From the NCBI GenBank assembly GCA_013115145.1, contig JAAPAO010000001.1:62001-126000 (forward strand): DNA of 64,000 nucleotides. The letters run 5' to 3'. Within the stretch, counting starts at the first letter, position 1, and every line of letters begins with the position of its first letter. The stretch comes from Perkinsus chesapeaki (lineage: Eukaryota > Perkinsozoa > Perkinsida > Perkinsidae). Positions 1 to 11,802 of this stretch are shown here, in pieces. The notes below the pieces were generated by a model. It was not told the DNA's origin. It searched no databases and saw nothing but the letters and a program-made list of their open reading frames with translations. Both the position numbers and the translations under genes were made by a program.

Positions 1-503
1 CCATCGATCCTCTTAGACCTGTCTCTGCAGCCCTGCAGCTCATCGATAAAGAGTGGGAAGAAGGGCGAGTGAGCTCCAATGATTAGCATTTTTACAAGCC
101 CTACACGTGTACATTTGTCTCCACTTCTAGTGTCCAGTATTTTTGTGACTGTTTCTCTGCATCATCAACTTGAGTGTTGTAAGTTGCCGGAAGAAGGCGT
201 AGCTTACGGAACTCGTATGCCACGATGAGCACGTATTCGATTAAGAGAAGATATATCGTCGAATAGTTACCTCAACGGTGACGTGACTCGAGAGAAGTCT
301 GTGGGGGACCCTCGAGGGCTAAACTATATCGTCGGCAGCGCGAAGTCATTGGACAATTATTGCCCCTTCAGTAGAAATCACCTCAACACTAGCATTGCCG
401 GGTATCAAGATGTAACAAATGTACATGGAATAACGATGACAGAGTGATCACAATAGTAAACTTATTTATAGTACACATACATGTAATAGTCTCATGCGGA
501 TGA
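1..503. other. no gene recognised
   Basis: No exon chain with conserved character is visible in this left edge. It may hold the 3' end or UTR of a gene lying outside the window, but nothing here supports a call. Confidence 0.3.
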
Positions 504-1172
504 TCAGTAATAATTACTCAGGAACGGCCAGGACGGTAGAAGTCGCTGCGTAAGGGTGTAACAGGCAATCTGCTGACCCTTTGCACTCCAAGTATGTTTT
601 CCATCTGAAGCTCCCAGTTCACCAAATTGCATTGTTAACCGGTCGTCACCTCGGCCATAATCTTGGCGATTCCCATACTGCTGCCTCGATGCAACTGTCG
701 TGACCTTGAAGACCGTGACTTCTTCTATGTTCATTTTGGCTTCCTACTTACCGATCATTCACGTCTTCATGAGCATCCTTATAGTCCTCTGCATAAGTTC
801 GCCCATCAACGGGGGCATGCTGGCCCAGGCCTCTCCATGTTGACGGGTTTGTTGCTATGCTGCTTGGCCTAGTTCGAGACTGAGAACATTCTCCAACCGA
901 AGTAGTGATGGGACGGCTCACTCGAACACTTGTGTGGGTCCTCGGTGTCGATGAGGATGTTGCACCTGATCAGATTACTTGATTAACACGGAGCATGCGG
1001 ATCCATTACTCCTGATAGGTGGCAGCTTCAATCTCGGCACATCCTTCGGTTTAATAACAGCAGCTGCCTTTGCTTTCGCTTCGACCTGACACTCCAGACT
1101 CGCGAAACTCCCACAGTATGAAACAATGCGATAAGCTATAAGACACGCAAGTTGTTGCTGCACACATTGCAT
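504..1172 (-). CDS. unrecognised multi-exon gene
   Basis: Several open minus-strand stretches lie in series: about 975-1100 (a Lys/Ala-rich stretch ending in VPRLKLPPI), about 770-960 (Ser/Thr-rich) and 504-700 (ending in a stop at 504). Candidate donors such as GTAAGTAGG and GTGACGACC lie between them, but I could not find a single splice pattern that fixes the phases. No family is recognised. The gene is downstream of and co-directional with the EF-hand gene and could be its 3' continuation, although the EF-hand frame reaches a stop at 1696. Treat it as a placeholder for a probable short gene. Confidence 0.3.
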
Positions 1173-1695
1173 TCATAAGGCAATCTGAGCATACAGTTCC
1201 TTGGCCGCATGGGCATCCAAGCTTGATGCCCAGATTAAACCTCCTAGACAGTAAGGCGGAGATTGCCTAGCTTACCGCATAACACAGTCCGTCCAAGAAT
1301 AGGACATAACAACAATGCCTGAGCGTGCTGACGCGTCGCCCATCGGAATACGGGAGCGATGGGTCCGGATCTCCGAAGCGCTGGTGTCCGAAGCGCAGGT
1401 CGGAGCCCTACCTATTGTTGCTACCATGCTCGTAAATCCTCCAGCTCTCGCTCGCCGGCTGCCGTTCCCTTTCTGCAGTGAATTTTCCGGCACAACGGTT
1501 GCGGCGGCGTCTCGATGTTCAGAATACTGTTTAACAACAGACGAATGAGGCAGTTGTACGGCTCTTGAAAAGTCGCAACGCACCTTGAAGAATACATTTA
1601 GAAAGGGGTGTGTAAGACATCGAGTTTGAGGCAGACACAGACCACCTTCATAGTTCATAGCGCAGCCTACTATAGTCAACCTCTTTGAACTTAAA

Positions 1696-3051
1696 TTATC
1701 TTCCCAAGGTGGCGGGGAGTACTTGTTCGAGAAGAGTTTGGTCAGCTCCAACACTGGACCACTGCTGAGCTTGATACTGCTCAATGACCGAGTTAACGCT
1801 CACAGGGCCTGAGGGAAGCATGAGCGCAAAGCAACGCGATTTAATCACCTGGAATGAACGATCTCAAAAGCATTCTATCGGACTCAAAAACTCGTTTGAA
1901 ATCTTCCAGCGTAACAATCTGGTCGGTGTCGATTGCCTCTTCCTCGACATCTGAGAGCGTTCCTGGTGCACACAAACACTCTCACCCGGCTAGGTTTCCT
2001 AGTGCCACTTTTTTGCTTCTCATTCAGAGAGGCTTCTAGCCCTTCCCGAGAGCACTGCGCTAATAATAGCTCACCACGCTTCCAAAGCCGCCGTTCATCT
2101 TTAGATTCTTGCCTCGCAGTCAGGGCCTTCATAGTCGCTAAATGGAGGATAAAAGGCTCCAGAGGGAACAGTGAGCGCATGCCTACCTCGAAAGAGAAGC
2201 TCTGCGTCACGGATAGCAAGCCGGTCGTTAAGAAGGTGATCGGCAAAGGCGTCGATGGGAGCTCGAGTGATGTTATTAACTTTTGCCGAGAGGAATAGAC
2301 TCTTCATCTCCGCACTGGTCAAACAATTGTCTTCATCCGTATCAAACACCTACACAGGACCGCTGAACACCGAGAACTTGGCAGGTCTCTTGGGAACCAG
2401 TGGCCGCGAGCCAACAGTAATGCAGATAAATCCTGCAGACAGCCCCAAACAAGAATCATAATGGTTTCAGATTGTTGAGCGGTTATTGCCTTTTGGATGA
2501 CAAATCCTCGCTGAGGATGTATTTTCTGTCTTCCATTTCTCGCCAAAGCCACCGTCCTCCTCAGCGATGACTCACTTGGAAAAGTAGCTCGACCTTCTCC
2601 AGTCTCGATACCTCAGGACTTGCCAACAGCACCAGTGACGTCGAGAGAGCTTCAATCGATATACTCCCCAGCCCCTTGCGATCAAGTTTCCAAAAAAGTC
2701 GCTGAAATGGGGCAGTGTGTTCGACGTTGAATTTCTCGTTACCTCAAGTATGTGGAGCAAGCGCGTTATGTATGCAGTTGTCGTCCGGTAGCGTTCCGTC
2801 CTTGATTGAAATTGAGGAGCCTAAAACCCTTAACCTTGCTCCTTCGGCCACTCTGACAGGTCGAGCCCTACTTGGGAGAGCCTAATGACGGTTATCTTTT
2901 TAAAAGCGTCGGCATCCACTAAAATCGTTCTATGATCAACTGCTTCCTGCTTAATATCGTTCAGTAATCCTCTTAAGAATCCCTTTGTTAAACTAATAGT
3001 ATCATCGGCAGGCATTCCGGTACATTCTACCATTCTTGCAGCAATCGACAT
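1696..3051 (-). CDS. EF-hand calcium-binding protein
   Basis: Spliced minus-strand exons give two adjacent EF-hand-like loops. One is in the exon around 2580-2710 (LDRKGLGSISIEAL) and the next starts at about 2349 (FDTDEDNCLTSAEM). They join in phase across an intron of about 220 nt with donor GTGAGT. A further exon (DTDQIVTLEDFKRVF, about 1890-1945) resembles a third, degenerate EF loop. The chain ends at a TAA at 1696. A proposed first exon (ATG at 3051) encodes a helical segment, but its phase to the first EF exon does not fit exactly, so an exon may be missing. Known for the family: EF-hands bind Ca2+ through acidic loop residues. The partner or target is not evident. It could belong to the calcineurin-B/CaM-like sensors. 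Confidence 0.55.
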
Positions 3052-3499
3052 GCCATTCGATCCTCCAAGTCCACCGGATTCGGTCGGGCAGTGAACGAGC
3101 CACGCGGTGGGCCCTCTGCATCTTGCTCTTCCTGGACCTACGGCGAAGCCCTACTAATAAGGAGTGCGTGGTCTTTGTCTGAACACCCCAGAGGTACTTG
3201 GCCCAGGTTGGCCCACTTAGATAGAGAAATTTAGCAACTAGCGTTTGAGAAACTCGGCCTGATTATCGATGAGAATGTTCCCGTACATGATTCGCTTTCT
3301 CCATTCTGGACGCGGCCAGTAGATTGAAGAACCCATGATCTGGGCGACTGTAGTTGAACCGGGCGGAGCGATGGGTTTGACTCATTCAGCAGTAATCATA
3401 ACCCACTATTAATTCACACTTAAATAAGAGCCACTCAAACCAATAGACAATGAGGATTCAATATTCATGATCATGAAATAACCTCCGGGGAATCTTCAC

Positions 3500-4638
3500 T
3501 CAACCTGCTTGTTCAGGTGGCTGCTCTCCCTGCGGTACCAATTTGAACTCTTGCAGTCGACTAATAAGCGGTTGCTCCATAAAGGGCGCTGCCTCACCAT
3601 CCCCATCCGTTTGGTCGGACCGTGACCAGCCTGAGATAACCATAGCCGCTCGAACCCTACACAAAAGGCTTTTGTCACCTGCATGCGTGACCTCTATGCG
3701 TTGGCTCATCTTGTCAAGAACTTCTTTCAGCATGTCCGCGAATTCGAAGGCCATAGCCTCCATTTTGTGCGTCAACTGTCTGATAGATGCGTCCTGAAAT
3801 CCGCCCCGTCCATTTAACACACTCCCTCCTTTGTTACTTTCTTTGCTATTTCATCCTCCTTCTCCTTGCGTGTTGCCTCGCGTCTGTTCTCGACCTCAAC
3901 TAAAGGAGAAGCCCCTCCAGTAAAGCGTCTCCACCTTATCATTACCGATATCCTCCTGCGCCTTTTTAACTTGCTCCTTTAAATCAGCTATGCGCTCATT
4001 GAAGCTATTCTGCATCTCATTATACTGCCGAGTCATTTCTGATACCACTTCCCTCCGCCGCTCCAGTTCTCGGTCACTTTGAACCCCCAATTCCGCTGAA
4101 TTAATCGGAACCATTTCGGCACTTCGGATTCTTAATGAGCTGCCCTTTCCACACTACAGATTTGTGTTTTCAAAATGCGTGATATCGACCAAGTGAGACC
4201 TATCTTAGATCACTCAGACTAACCTAGGTTCTAGGAGTCGCCGCTGAAAAAACACGACTCAGATTGCCCGTTTGCTGCACATTAATTCCTTTCAGTTGGT
4301 TGCTTTCCAGCCTAGTTCTCCGAAGCTCCCTCTAATCCCCAACGCTCAATGCCCCCACACTGAGCTACCTTTCCGTTTCCTTTGCTCCTCGAGTTTCTCC
4401 TTACTTTGGTCCTGAGGGGGCACTATAACCCGAACCAATATGCACAGTAGATGAGAAAGCTTCCCCATTATACGAATTGTTAGTAAATCGCCGCCCCTAT
4501 TATTACAATAACTTCTTCCTTAAGCTGTATCCGATGCCTAATAACCTCTAGTCGTTTCTGTAGCATATAGTTCTCTAGGTCGTAGTCCTTTTCTTCGGCG
4601 CCGCCATCCTTCTTTGCTGGAGCTTTCTTAGGTGGCAT
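3500..4638 (-). CDS. DRC12/CCDC153-like axonemal coiled-coil protein
   Basis: The ATG at 4638 opens a basic N-terminus (MPPKKAPAKK) followed by a coiled coil. Exons are 4513-4638, probable small exons near 4369-4411 and 4250-4330, then 3946 to about 4165, 3838-3899, 3679-3793 and 3500-3630. The last three introns are 46, 44 and 48 nt and close perfectly in phase. The order of segments (lysine-rich start, a helix with EMTRQYNEMQ, a terminal helix with MLKEVLDKMSQRIEV, then an acidic tail) matches my memory of CCDC153/DRC12, a subunit of the nexin-dynein regulatory complex of motile cilia. That assignment rests on pattern memory without alignment. It would fit an organism with flagellated zoospores. 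The middle exons are not settled. Confidence 0.5.
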
Positions 4639-4639
4639 T

Positions 4640-6514
4640 CTTAATAAAGCCTTACAGACCAAACCAAGCATGGCAAGTTCGCAAGAAATATGTTTAGATG
4701 TTGGATCGGCTTCCTCAAGCCTTACTGACAGCTTAGCGCAATGAATAGGGATCTCAAGCGACTAAGGGTGGAACTATTAACAACACCTTCCTCGGAAGTG
4801 TCCCTCCTCCCCAGGATAGGCTAGGACATGGCAATATTCAACAGGAATGTGCCGTGAATTTACTGCTACTCTCTGTTATACCCACGATACCCGCCAAATG
4901 GCCTTATAACACGAGCAACACAACACTCATCTTTCCTTTCTTTCCTCGCGAGGAGCATAGAGTTTATCCTGTCCGAAAGTGCGCTGTTGTCGGCGGTGCA
5001 ATTAGAGCCGTTATACCGCCCCGACAAGGAACTATTCCGCCTCTCATCTATTATGCGGTGTCCAAATAAACCCGACTGGTGTTTTAACAACGCAATTAGC
5101 GTTCGCCTCTTTTTGATGAAACCGCGCACGTCGTCGGCTCCTACGATGGACGATTTAAATTATACCATCAGCTCAGTTAACAAACCTCAACCTGAGCTGA
5201 AGCACAGAGAGGGCGATTAGGGACCAGAAAGGAGAGTGGGATTTTCTATTAAGAATTGCAAGGTCTTCAACAACTGGTTAGTTACCACACTTCTACTGCT
5301 AAATAACCAAATAGAAAGTCCGAAAAACGCTCAGGGAGGTATAAGATATATGGAAAGCATTTATAAAAACACTCGAGGGATGACGTAAGTGTTATTAAAG
5401 CCGCTTAGAGAGTCGATAAGAGTAGCTATTGATTATAGAGTATAGTCCGCCGTACTTAGGCTTATAGATGCGATGATACCGCTCTTGAAATGGATAGGTA
5501 ACACAATACTACTCACGGCCAACTGGAGTTCAATAGGGGTGGGGTTCGGGGGAATATAGAACTTAATCCTTTGGAAGATGTATGGTATCCTTGTCAACCT
5601 AGGATTCCCTATCGGCATCCCAGTCATACATCGAACTTGACCGTTTTTTGTCCATGCAACTAGAGTCGTGTTAATAGTGTAATAACCTGGTTTATATGGT
5701 TTGATGGAGCTCAACCCTTTAGCTATATAATTACATTTAGTCCTGAATCTGACTTGATAGAAGCCAGCGAGCATGTGCGTGGCCGGCCAACCACATAAAC
5801 TGATTCAGGCGATACACCAACGCTTGTTGCCCACTGCGGGCAGGTCGATTCTAGGATCAAGGTGTGTAACGACCATACTGGTCTTATCGAGCTGCACAAT
5901 CCTTTACGAGTCCATATACGGAATAGGTGTGCATGAAGCGCAGAGGATGGCCGAGAGAACCCGAGTGGTAAGTATCGACTGCAGCCCGCTGGGTGAGTGA
6001 TTTTCTCGTACATCATTTCATTACATCAAGTTGGTAAATAAGTTCGAATGCAACTTAATTAGGGATTGCATACTATTTTGGCAACAAGTCGAAATTATCA
6101 CTTTAGCACGGATTGAGGAAAACAACTGATTCCTCCGTAGTGTATTATATATAGGGAAAGGTGGTGATCTTAAAAGTATGGTCGTATTAGATGTTTCCCA
6201 CCCTCTTCTCAAAGCTTCGGCTCCTATGCACTGGCAGCAGTGCACCAAAGGAGCATCCCACCCCTTTAGGGTATCCACGTTATATGTATCCTAGCATTCC
6301 TATCGCTACGGTGGCAACTTCCTGGACTATGTGGGACCAAAGGGATAATCCCAGCAAACCGCAGAATGCAATATATGAAGGTGATCTCCTTCTTAGCATC
6401 ATCCTCGCTGACGCCAATTCCTGTCCTTTACATTAGGACCACCTCTCTCACGGTATAGATCTTCCCCGAGTCAGTGAACTTCTAATACGAGCCGAGATTC
6501 TCACACACGCCTGG
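4640..6514. other. AT-rich interval without a convincing gene
   Basis: Short ORFs occur on both strands (for example minus 5433-5774 and plus 4987-5220), but none shows a domain, a consistent splice chain or a clear ATG context. The hydrophobic-looking ORF at 4854 begins with GTG, not ATG. At about 5349-5392 a stretch resembles one at about 15357-15392 (see findings). 5' exons of the downstream lipase maturation factor gene may lie in the last 300 bases. Confidence 0.35.
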
Positions 6515-7926
6515 ATGCGAGGGGAATTAAGGGACCCAAGCACTACCAAGAAAACCGATGATGTGAGATTGCTGCTCACTCACGCTCTTGACAGCGGAGT
6601 CGAATCTCAGGACGTCTTCACCAACCGTCTGGTTGAGATATGCGACATCGGGCTCTGCTCTGCCGTCATTGGTATCTTCGTACCAGCGCCACTGTCCACT
6701 ATGTGTCTGGCTATCTGTTGGTTCACCTATTGGATCCTCAAACGTTGCTGTGGTACCTTCCTCTGCCTCCAGTGGGACCAGCTACTGCTCGAATGCTCCG
6801 CCCTTGGATGCGCCCTATCTGTTCCACCACTGCAGCTCGGCGCCGTATGGAGTCTACGTATGCTGCTGTTTAAGCTCATCCTTTCATCTGGCATTTGCAA
6901 GATAGTCTCAGGCTGCCCGAAGTGGGCGTCCCTCACCGCTATGGACTATCACTTCTGGACCCAACCGTTACCCACAATTATCGGTTACCATCTCAATCGT
7001 AAACTGACCCCAGGGCTGAGCCGCCTCATGGTATGTTTCACGTTCTTCGTTCAGCTACTCCCGGTACCATGGTTGCTCCTTCTCCCGTATCCGTTCGGGG
7101 CCATGGGCGCTTCGCTGATAGGGCTCATGATGGTCCTCATTGCATTCACTGGCAACTACGGCTTCTTCAACTACCTTACGTGCGCACTGGCCCTCTCAGT
7201 ACCGTTCACATCGAGCAGTGAACGAGTCGAGCCGTATACTATCTTCGACGCTGTTGCTCTTTGCTATGGTTTGATCACCAGCCTCGGTGTCATCCAACCT
7301 TTGCTGTGCACATTGGACCTTCGTCATCCGGCTTGCGCTTGGGCGTCATCAATAAGTCAATTCCTCAGGCCAATGGCAATCAGCAGCGGATATGGTTTGT
7401 TTGCCAGGATGACCACCTTCCGAATGGAGCTCAACTTCGAGGTGGAGGTCTCGCCAAGTGGCGGCCCATGGCACGAGGTCATCTTCAAGCACAAACCAGT
7501 GGATCCGAATAACCCGCCATATTTTCTCCCTATCGGACACATGCCTAGACTGGACTGGCGCCTGTGGTTCGTACCGTTAGGGTTGGTGCGAGGTGCCCCG
7601 ATGCCTTCGTGGGTTGATACGTTCATCGAGAAGTTGTTAAAGCGAGAGCCCTGCGTTGTGAACGGAATTCTTCCCAAGCAATCTTTTGCTTGGGATGATG
7701 TAACCAGAGTTCGTGTCGTCCTTTGGAACTACAGCTTTGGAGACCGTGGCTGGGTTCGCGAAAGGCTTGATGTAAGTCCCGCTCACTTGGTCGTTAATGA
7801 TTTGTCACTAGCGATCTGGGCTTCGGTATCACCGTTGACCTTGTGTTTTGCCTGATCATCGCTGGTATGCTGTTGTTCATTGTCAGACACTGTACGTCGC
7901 ATCCCTCGATTCGCGAGGGGAGCTGA
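6515..7926 (+). CDS. lipase maturation factor (LMF) family membrane protein
   Basis: One long exon (ATG at 6515) encodes a polytopic membrane protein with the LMF signature: a QWDQLLLE motif after a hydrophobic segment, a WSLRMLLFKLILSSG-like stretch, LTAMDYHFWTQPLP, then more membrane spans and a soluble part with NNPPYF and a WNYSFGDRGW motif. In animals LMF1/LMF2 are ER membrane proteins needed for folding of dimeric lipases; this protein is expected in the ER, but its clients are unknown. The C-terminus is unsettled. A GTAAGT donor at 7772 could remove 40 nt to an AG at 7811, but the phase then gives an early stop. A different frame at 7813-7926 encodes a tempting last membrane helix (VDLVFCLIIAGMLLF). 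Upstream exons probably exist, because the N-terminus is shorter than usual for the family. Confidence 0.85.
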
Positions 7927-8197
7927 TATGCAGAAGTCCGGAAAGCCTGTCCGAATCTTCCTCCTCCTGCCCTTCAGAGAGCAGCATGAGCTCCTCCGAG
8001 GAGCCTATTATCGTTCCCCTTCATGAATCATGACTATTATAACATACCATAAATGCGCCTATGCTAATCTTGTGATTTTAACAGGCTGATTAACACTTGT
8101 GTCGTATAGGCCGTCACATTCATTATCTAACGTTATCGTACAGTGTTGGGTGATAACTAGTAACTCAACCGATCATCGAATGACAACAACCGGATCA

Positions 8198-9336
8198 TCA
8201 TGTGAACAAACCAACTATGTGCTTCAAAGACCTATAATGTACAAACGCCCCGCCAGCGTTCTTCGGAGGCAGCGGAAGGACGCCGTTACGGAACGGTGCT
8301 GCTAAGGCGTGGACAGCCTCATGTGACATGCCCCATGGTGGAGAGTAGCAGCTGCAAAGAACTCCCTCTATAATGACATGGCCGCTAGGCAGAAGGGGGC
8401 AGGCTAAACCAGAGTCACTGAGCTCAATGGCTTGAACGGACTGGACCTTGTAGTTGAGGAGTTGGTGGTCTAAAGCGGAGAGCCTAACAAAAGTCACCGA
8501 CAATTTAAAAACTCGGTTTGGCATGGCTCACTTAAATACGGTCGTAGCGGTGCAGGACACTTGCTTGGCTGGAAGATATCCAAGATTGGTGGGTACAAGA
8601 TGCTCAGGGGAGAGATAAAGATCACCGGATGACGCTGTTGTAAGCCGGAGGAATCGATGACGTCTCTGAGGACCACTTAGCCCAGGGGCTGCCCGCCGTC
8701 CACGTACTTTTGGAGATGGAGGCTCATAATGCAGCCACCCGACAATAGGCTCGAAGTGGGGTTCCTGCGAAGCTGAGGAGCTGGTCAACACACAATCTCC
8801 AACGTCGATATCTGAGGTCATCATGAATCGGAACAGCTCTCATCTTGCCTACCGCAGAGGGGCGTCCACCCTCTTCCTTGGACGAACGCTCGACTCGTAA
8901 CAGGGAAGCACGTTGGCATCCTTCCACCACCTCCAGGCATCCTGACAACTGGATCGAGCAGTAGCGACTGCAAGCTTACATAGAATAGGCCCTTTGGACG
9001 GACGCCACACACTCGTGCGTGGCTAAGGCATCTCCCTGATAGGCAGCAGCAGCTCGTCACGGAGAAGGGTGACAATAAGCGGACCTTGAACTCTCTTTGA
9101 CACTCGCTGATGCAATCCTGCTCATCCCCACTGTTGCAGTCTAGCTTCCAGTCCTTGTTGTTCGCGGCAAAATAGATACGCTTGATCCTATCATCATGTC
9201 CAAGATAACCGTACTGGAAATATCCAGTAGACTCACCCGAAAGCCGTGGATAAAGGATCGTTATGATGGCACATGGTACTTGATGCGAATGTACTTGCAA
9301 TGCTATGATGAGGCTGATGACCGATATGGTGGGCAT
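8198..9336 (-). CDS. secreted protein with hedgehog-type Hint (hog) autoprocessing domain
   Basis: The ATG at 9336 begins a hydrophobic signal sequence (MPTISVISLIIAL). A short unrecognised N-terminal region (YLGHDDRIKRIYFAANNKDW, several Cys) follows, then a Hint domain. The catalytic Cys is in CFPVTSRAF (codon 8908-8910). A 41-nt intron (8812-8852) joins in phase to DIDVGDCVL, then FEPIVGWLH, then LYLSPEHLV, then a last exon with LPSGHVIIEGVL and CSCYSPP. These match hog-domain blocks. Hedgehog proteins have TPAH where this one has SPEH, so the His is kept and Thr is replaced by Ser. Hint domains perform N-S acyl shift and self-cleavage, releasing the N-terminal part, in true hedgehogs with cholesterol attached. 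No hedge signalling domain is present. The role is unknown; a secreted self-cleaving protein is the likely biochemistry. Confidence 0.85.
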
Positions 9337-9551
9337 CGAGAGCCATTATGGCAGGCAAATACTTCCGGACATTCTGGCCATTAAAAAACACAAGGGACAG
9401 AGGTGTCGAGAGAATGTGACATGACAGTCCTTAACAAAGTGAATCATATGCGAAATCTCGGAGGCAATCTACTTTCAGTGAATTCAGCATCCTGTCTCGG
9501 CACACCCGCGGGATGCCTGACGGACGGTTCTTAGGCGACCACTGGAGCTTC

Positions 9552-10123
9552 TCACCGTGCTCTATGTTTTTTGACTCTCTTTTCCTCCTTAGCAATCCTC
9601 CTCCTTCTATGTCCGGGCCTCACACGCTCCTCTGCCTCTTGTCCGCTGCTCTCCCCATCCGACTCCACAACTTCATCGTTCGAGCATCGCGCTCTACCAG
9701 AGCTACCATTCGACTTTCTCCGATCGCGCTGGACTACCACGGCTGTTGGAACTGACCATGGCCACATCGCTCAAAGAACCCTCTGGCCACTCTCACGGGC
9801 CGTTGTGTATCCGAAGCTGGTCCGCCTGATCGACATGGAATCCTTGCTGGCGAGATCCTCCATTCGCCGATCGAGCTGAAGGAAGGATGAGGGGATGCTA
9901 CTGAGCACGACGCCTCGAACCTCGCGGTTGAGTTCTTCAGCATTAGCAATCCAACGGGATCGGCTTCCTGAGGTGCTGTTGCCGTCATCGTTATCTGATC
10001 ATGAAACTGTGTCGCAACCGGTATGTAAATTTCAGTGGCAAGAGCGCCTTTTCCAACACATTCAACGTTGGCACAGTGCTCAAACAATGTGATGGTGGCT
10101 GGAAGCAGCATCAGCAGCAGCAT
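9552..10123 (-). CDS. secreted or membrane protein, unrecognised
   Basis: The ATG at 10123 opens a strongly hydrophobic start (MLLLMLLPATITLF), likely a signal peptide. A Cys-containing region (CANVECVGKGALATE) with a possible N-glycosylation site (LKNSTARF) follows. Downstream exons become charged. The last part (9552-9730) ends in a highly basic tail (RRRRIAKEEKRVKK), rather like a cytoplasmic tail. The splice between the hydrophobic and basic parts is probable (donor GTAGCATCCC, acceptor TTCCTTCAG near 9885) but not proved. No family is recognised. The plus-strand ORFs over the same bases are shadows. Confidence 0.4.
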
Positions 10124-11385
10124 TGAGAGCAACTATAACACACAGCTCGTGTTCGATTCGCAGATATACGAGAAAACCTTCAATGCCTCTGACGATAGAA
10201 ACAGTAGAGTTCGCTGTAGTAAGGTTGACAAAACGCCCATCACATTATACAGAATCACGTACTGAACAAACTGCCAATTTATCAACTCACCAACCGATAA
10301 TCTTAATCAATAAAGCGCCTACCTTCATCACTATCATCATCAGGTCCACCTAGGCCTCCTGTTCCAGCCGACAACAGGCTCCTTAGGCTCCTAGACACGC
10401 TCAGCGTACTAGGTGCCGGTATGAATCTGCCGCGAAGTAGCGACCACTGGTGCCGACGAAAACTAAGTCTCCTACTTCACAATTTCGCCACGAAAGGGAG
10501 GCATTCCATTGCTAGATCCTCCGGGCGCAGCCCACAGGCTTTGGTAGAGAGCGACAACATTCAATGGCCCGTCTTGGGCCAAGGCACCGAACACGCGCTA
10601 GCAAAGAAGGTGGAAAGCGTGGTAAGAGAAGAGTGTGACTCACCCTAGATACCCTGATGATCATAAGTGACGGACGGCTGAGTAGTGAGCTCTCACGAAG
10701 ACCGCCGAGCAGAGTGTCATGGAGGACTTGAGGGGATAATCTGACAAGACACACACAGTTATGCTATATTAGGTATACAGCGAGTTATGCGAAAATGTGG
10801 TAGAGATTCCCCCGATGAACATAGGTTGAGCAGCTTCTAGTCATCTAGTCAACTTAAAAGGCTGCTCCGAGCCAGCTTATAAAATGGCACTGGCGAGACA
10901 CTCCATCATTGATGACCTGTTATGCACGATCCTTGCTGGCGCTGTTGCAGAGGTCCACGCCTTCTGGGCGGCCTATCAGGCAACAACTGTGCTTACAACT
11001 GGCTGAGTGATGTCATTGGTCTACCGTAGCGATCGAGTCCCCAGCTGATGATAAGCGGCAGGCTAATCTAGCTCTTATTCCCGCCTTCCCTTTTGTTCTC
11101 TCTTTCCTCCTGCTATTACTGAGTATACAGAACAATGACTGGAGAAGGAGTAGCACGTACCTCGAATAACTGCAACTGGACGGAGCACCAGTACGTCGAC
11201 CTTCTCGACTTGAAGCAGTTCGCCGACTGCTCCGCTCGATCTCTAGGGACGAGCTGCGGCCTTGCAACTATCCAAATACATCAACCTCGACACTCCACGG
11301 CCCTACTGCTCTGCCTTGAACTTCCCTCTCGTTGCTTGGTCTCCTAAAATTCACCCACTTTGCCCATCCAACTCCTGTGTGCCCT
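10124..11385. other. no convincing gene
   Basis: Both strands have ORFs of 70-85 codons with no domain and no consistent splice chain. An exon or two may be hidden here (for example near 10420-10650 or 11013-11267), but I cannot support one. Confidence 0.3.
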
Positions 11386-11802
11386 CTACCAGCGTTCCAC
11401 AACGGCGTCGTTACCCTCTATAGCCGCCGCTAACCTGGCCGCTTCATGGTACTTGAAGTTAGGGTCCAGTTTCCCCTCCACAACTCCGAGATACCTTCAG
11501 CAGTGCAATCAGGAACTCCGTGAACCCGGTGTCGCTCACCCGTCAATGCGAGCAGCCACACCGGCCAGGTCACCATTAACCCGGTTGAATCCGCCATCGA
11601 GACGGTCAGCGACCGGCATTAAGAGGCCCACAAATATCGACTGGGCCACACGACCGCAAGGGCCTCTGCACTCCGGCAACTGCGGCGGCATCTGCCACGT
11701 CATTAGCCGGGACACCTTATCAGCAGCAGAACCTTCCCCTCTTCTAGTTAGACTCACACAAGCGATTAATGACACAATCAAAGTTAACATCAACGTGCTC
11801 AT
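11386..11802 (-). CDS. small secreted orphan protein
   Basis: The ATG at 11802 begins a clear signal peptide (MSTLMLTLIVSLIACVSL). The mature part has PQLPECRGPCGRVAQ and a helical region with GGFNRVNGDLAG. A 45-nt intron (donor GTGAGC just after the AARIDG codons, acceptor CTGAAG) closes in phase to GYLGVVEGKLDPNF and a stop at 11386, giving a protein of about 125 residues. No family is recognised. The start codon abuts the stop codon of the upstream minus-strand gene with no bases between. The two might instead be one gene with an unrecognised intron. Confidence 0.6.

Noticed and set aside
4854-5069. ORF that looks like a signal-peptide protein (NLLLLSVIPTIPA)
   Set aside because: The first codon is GTG, not ATG, no splice chain surrounds it, and the opposite strand is equally open.
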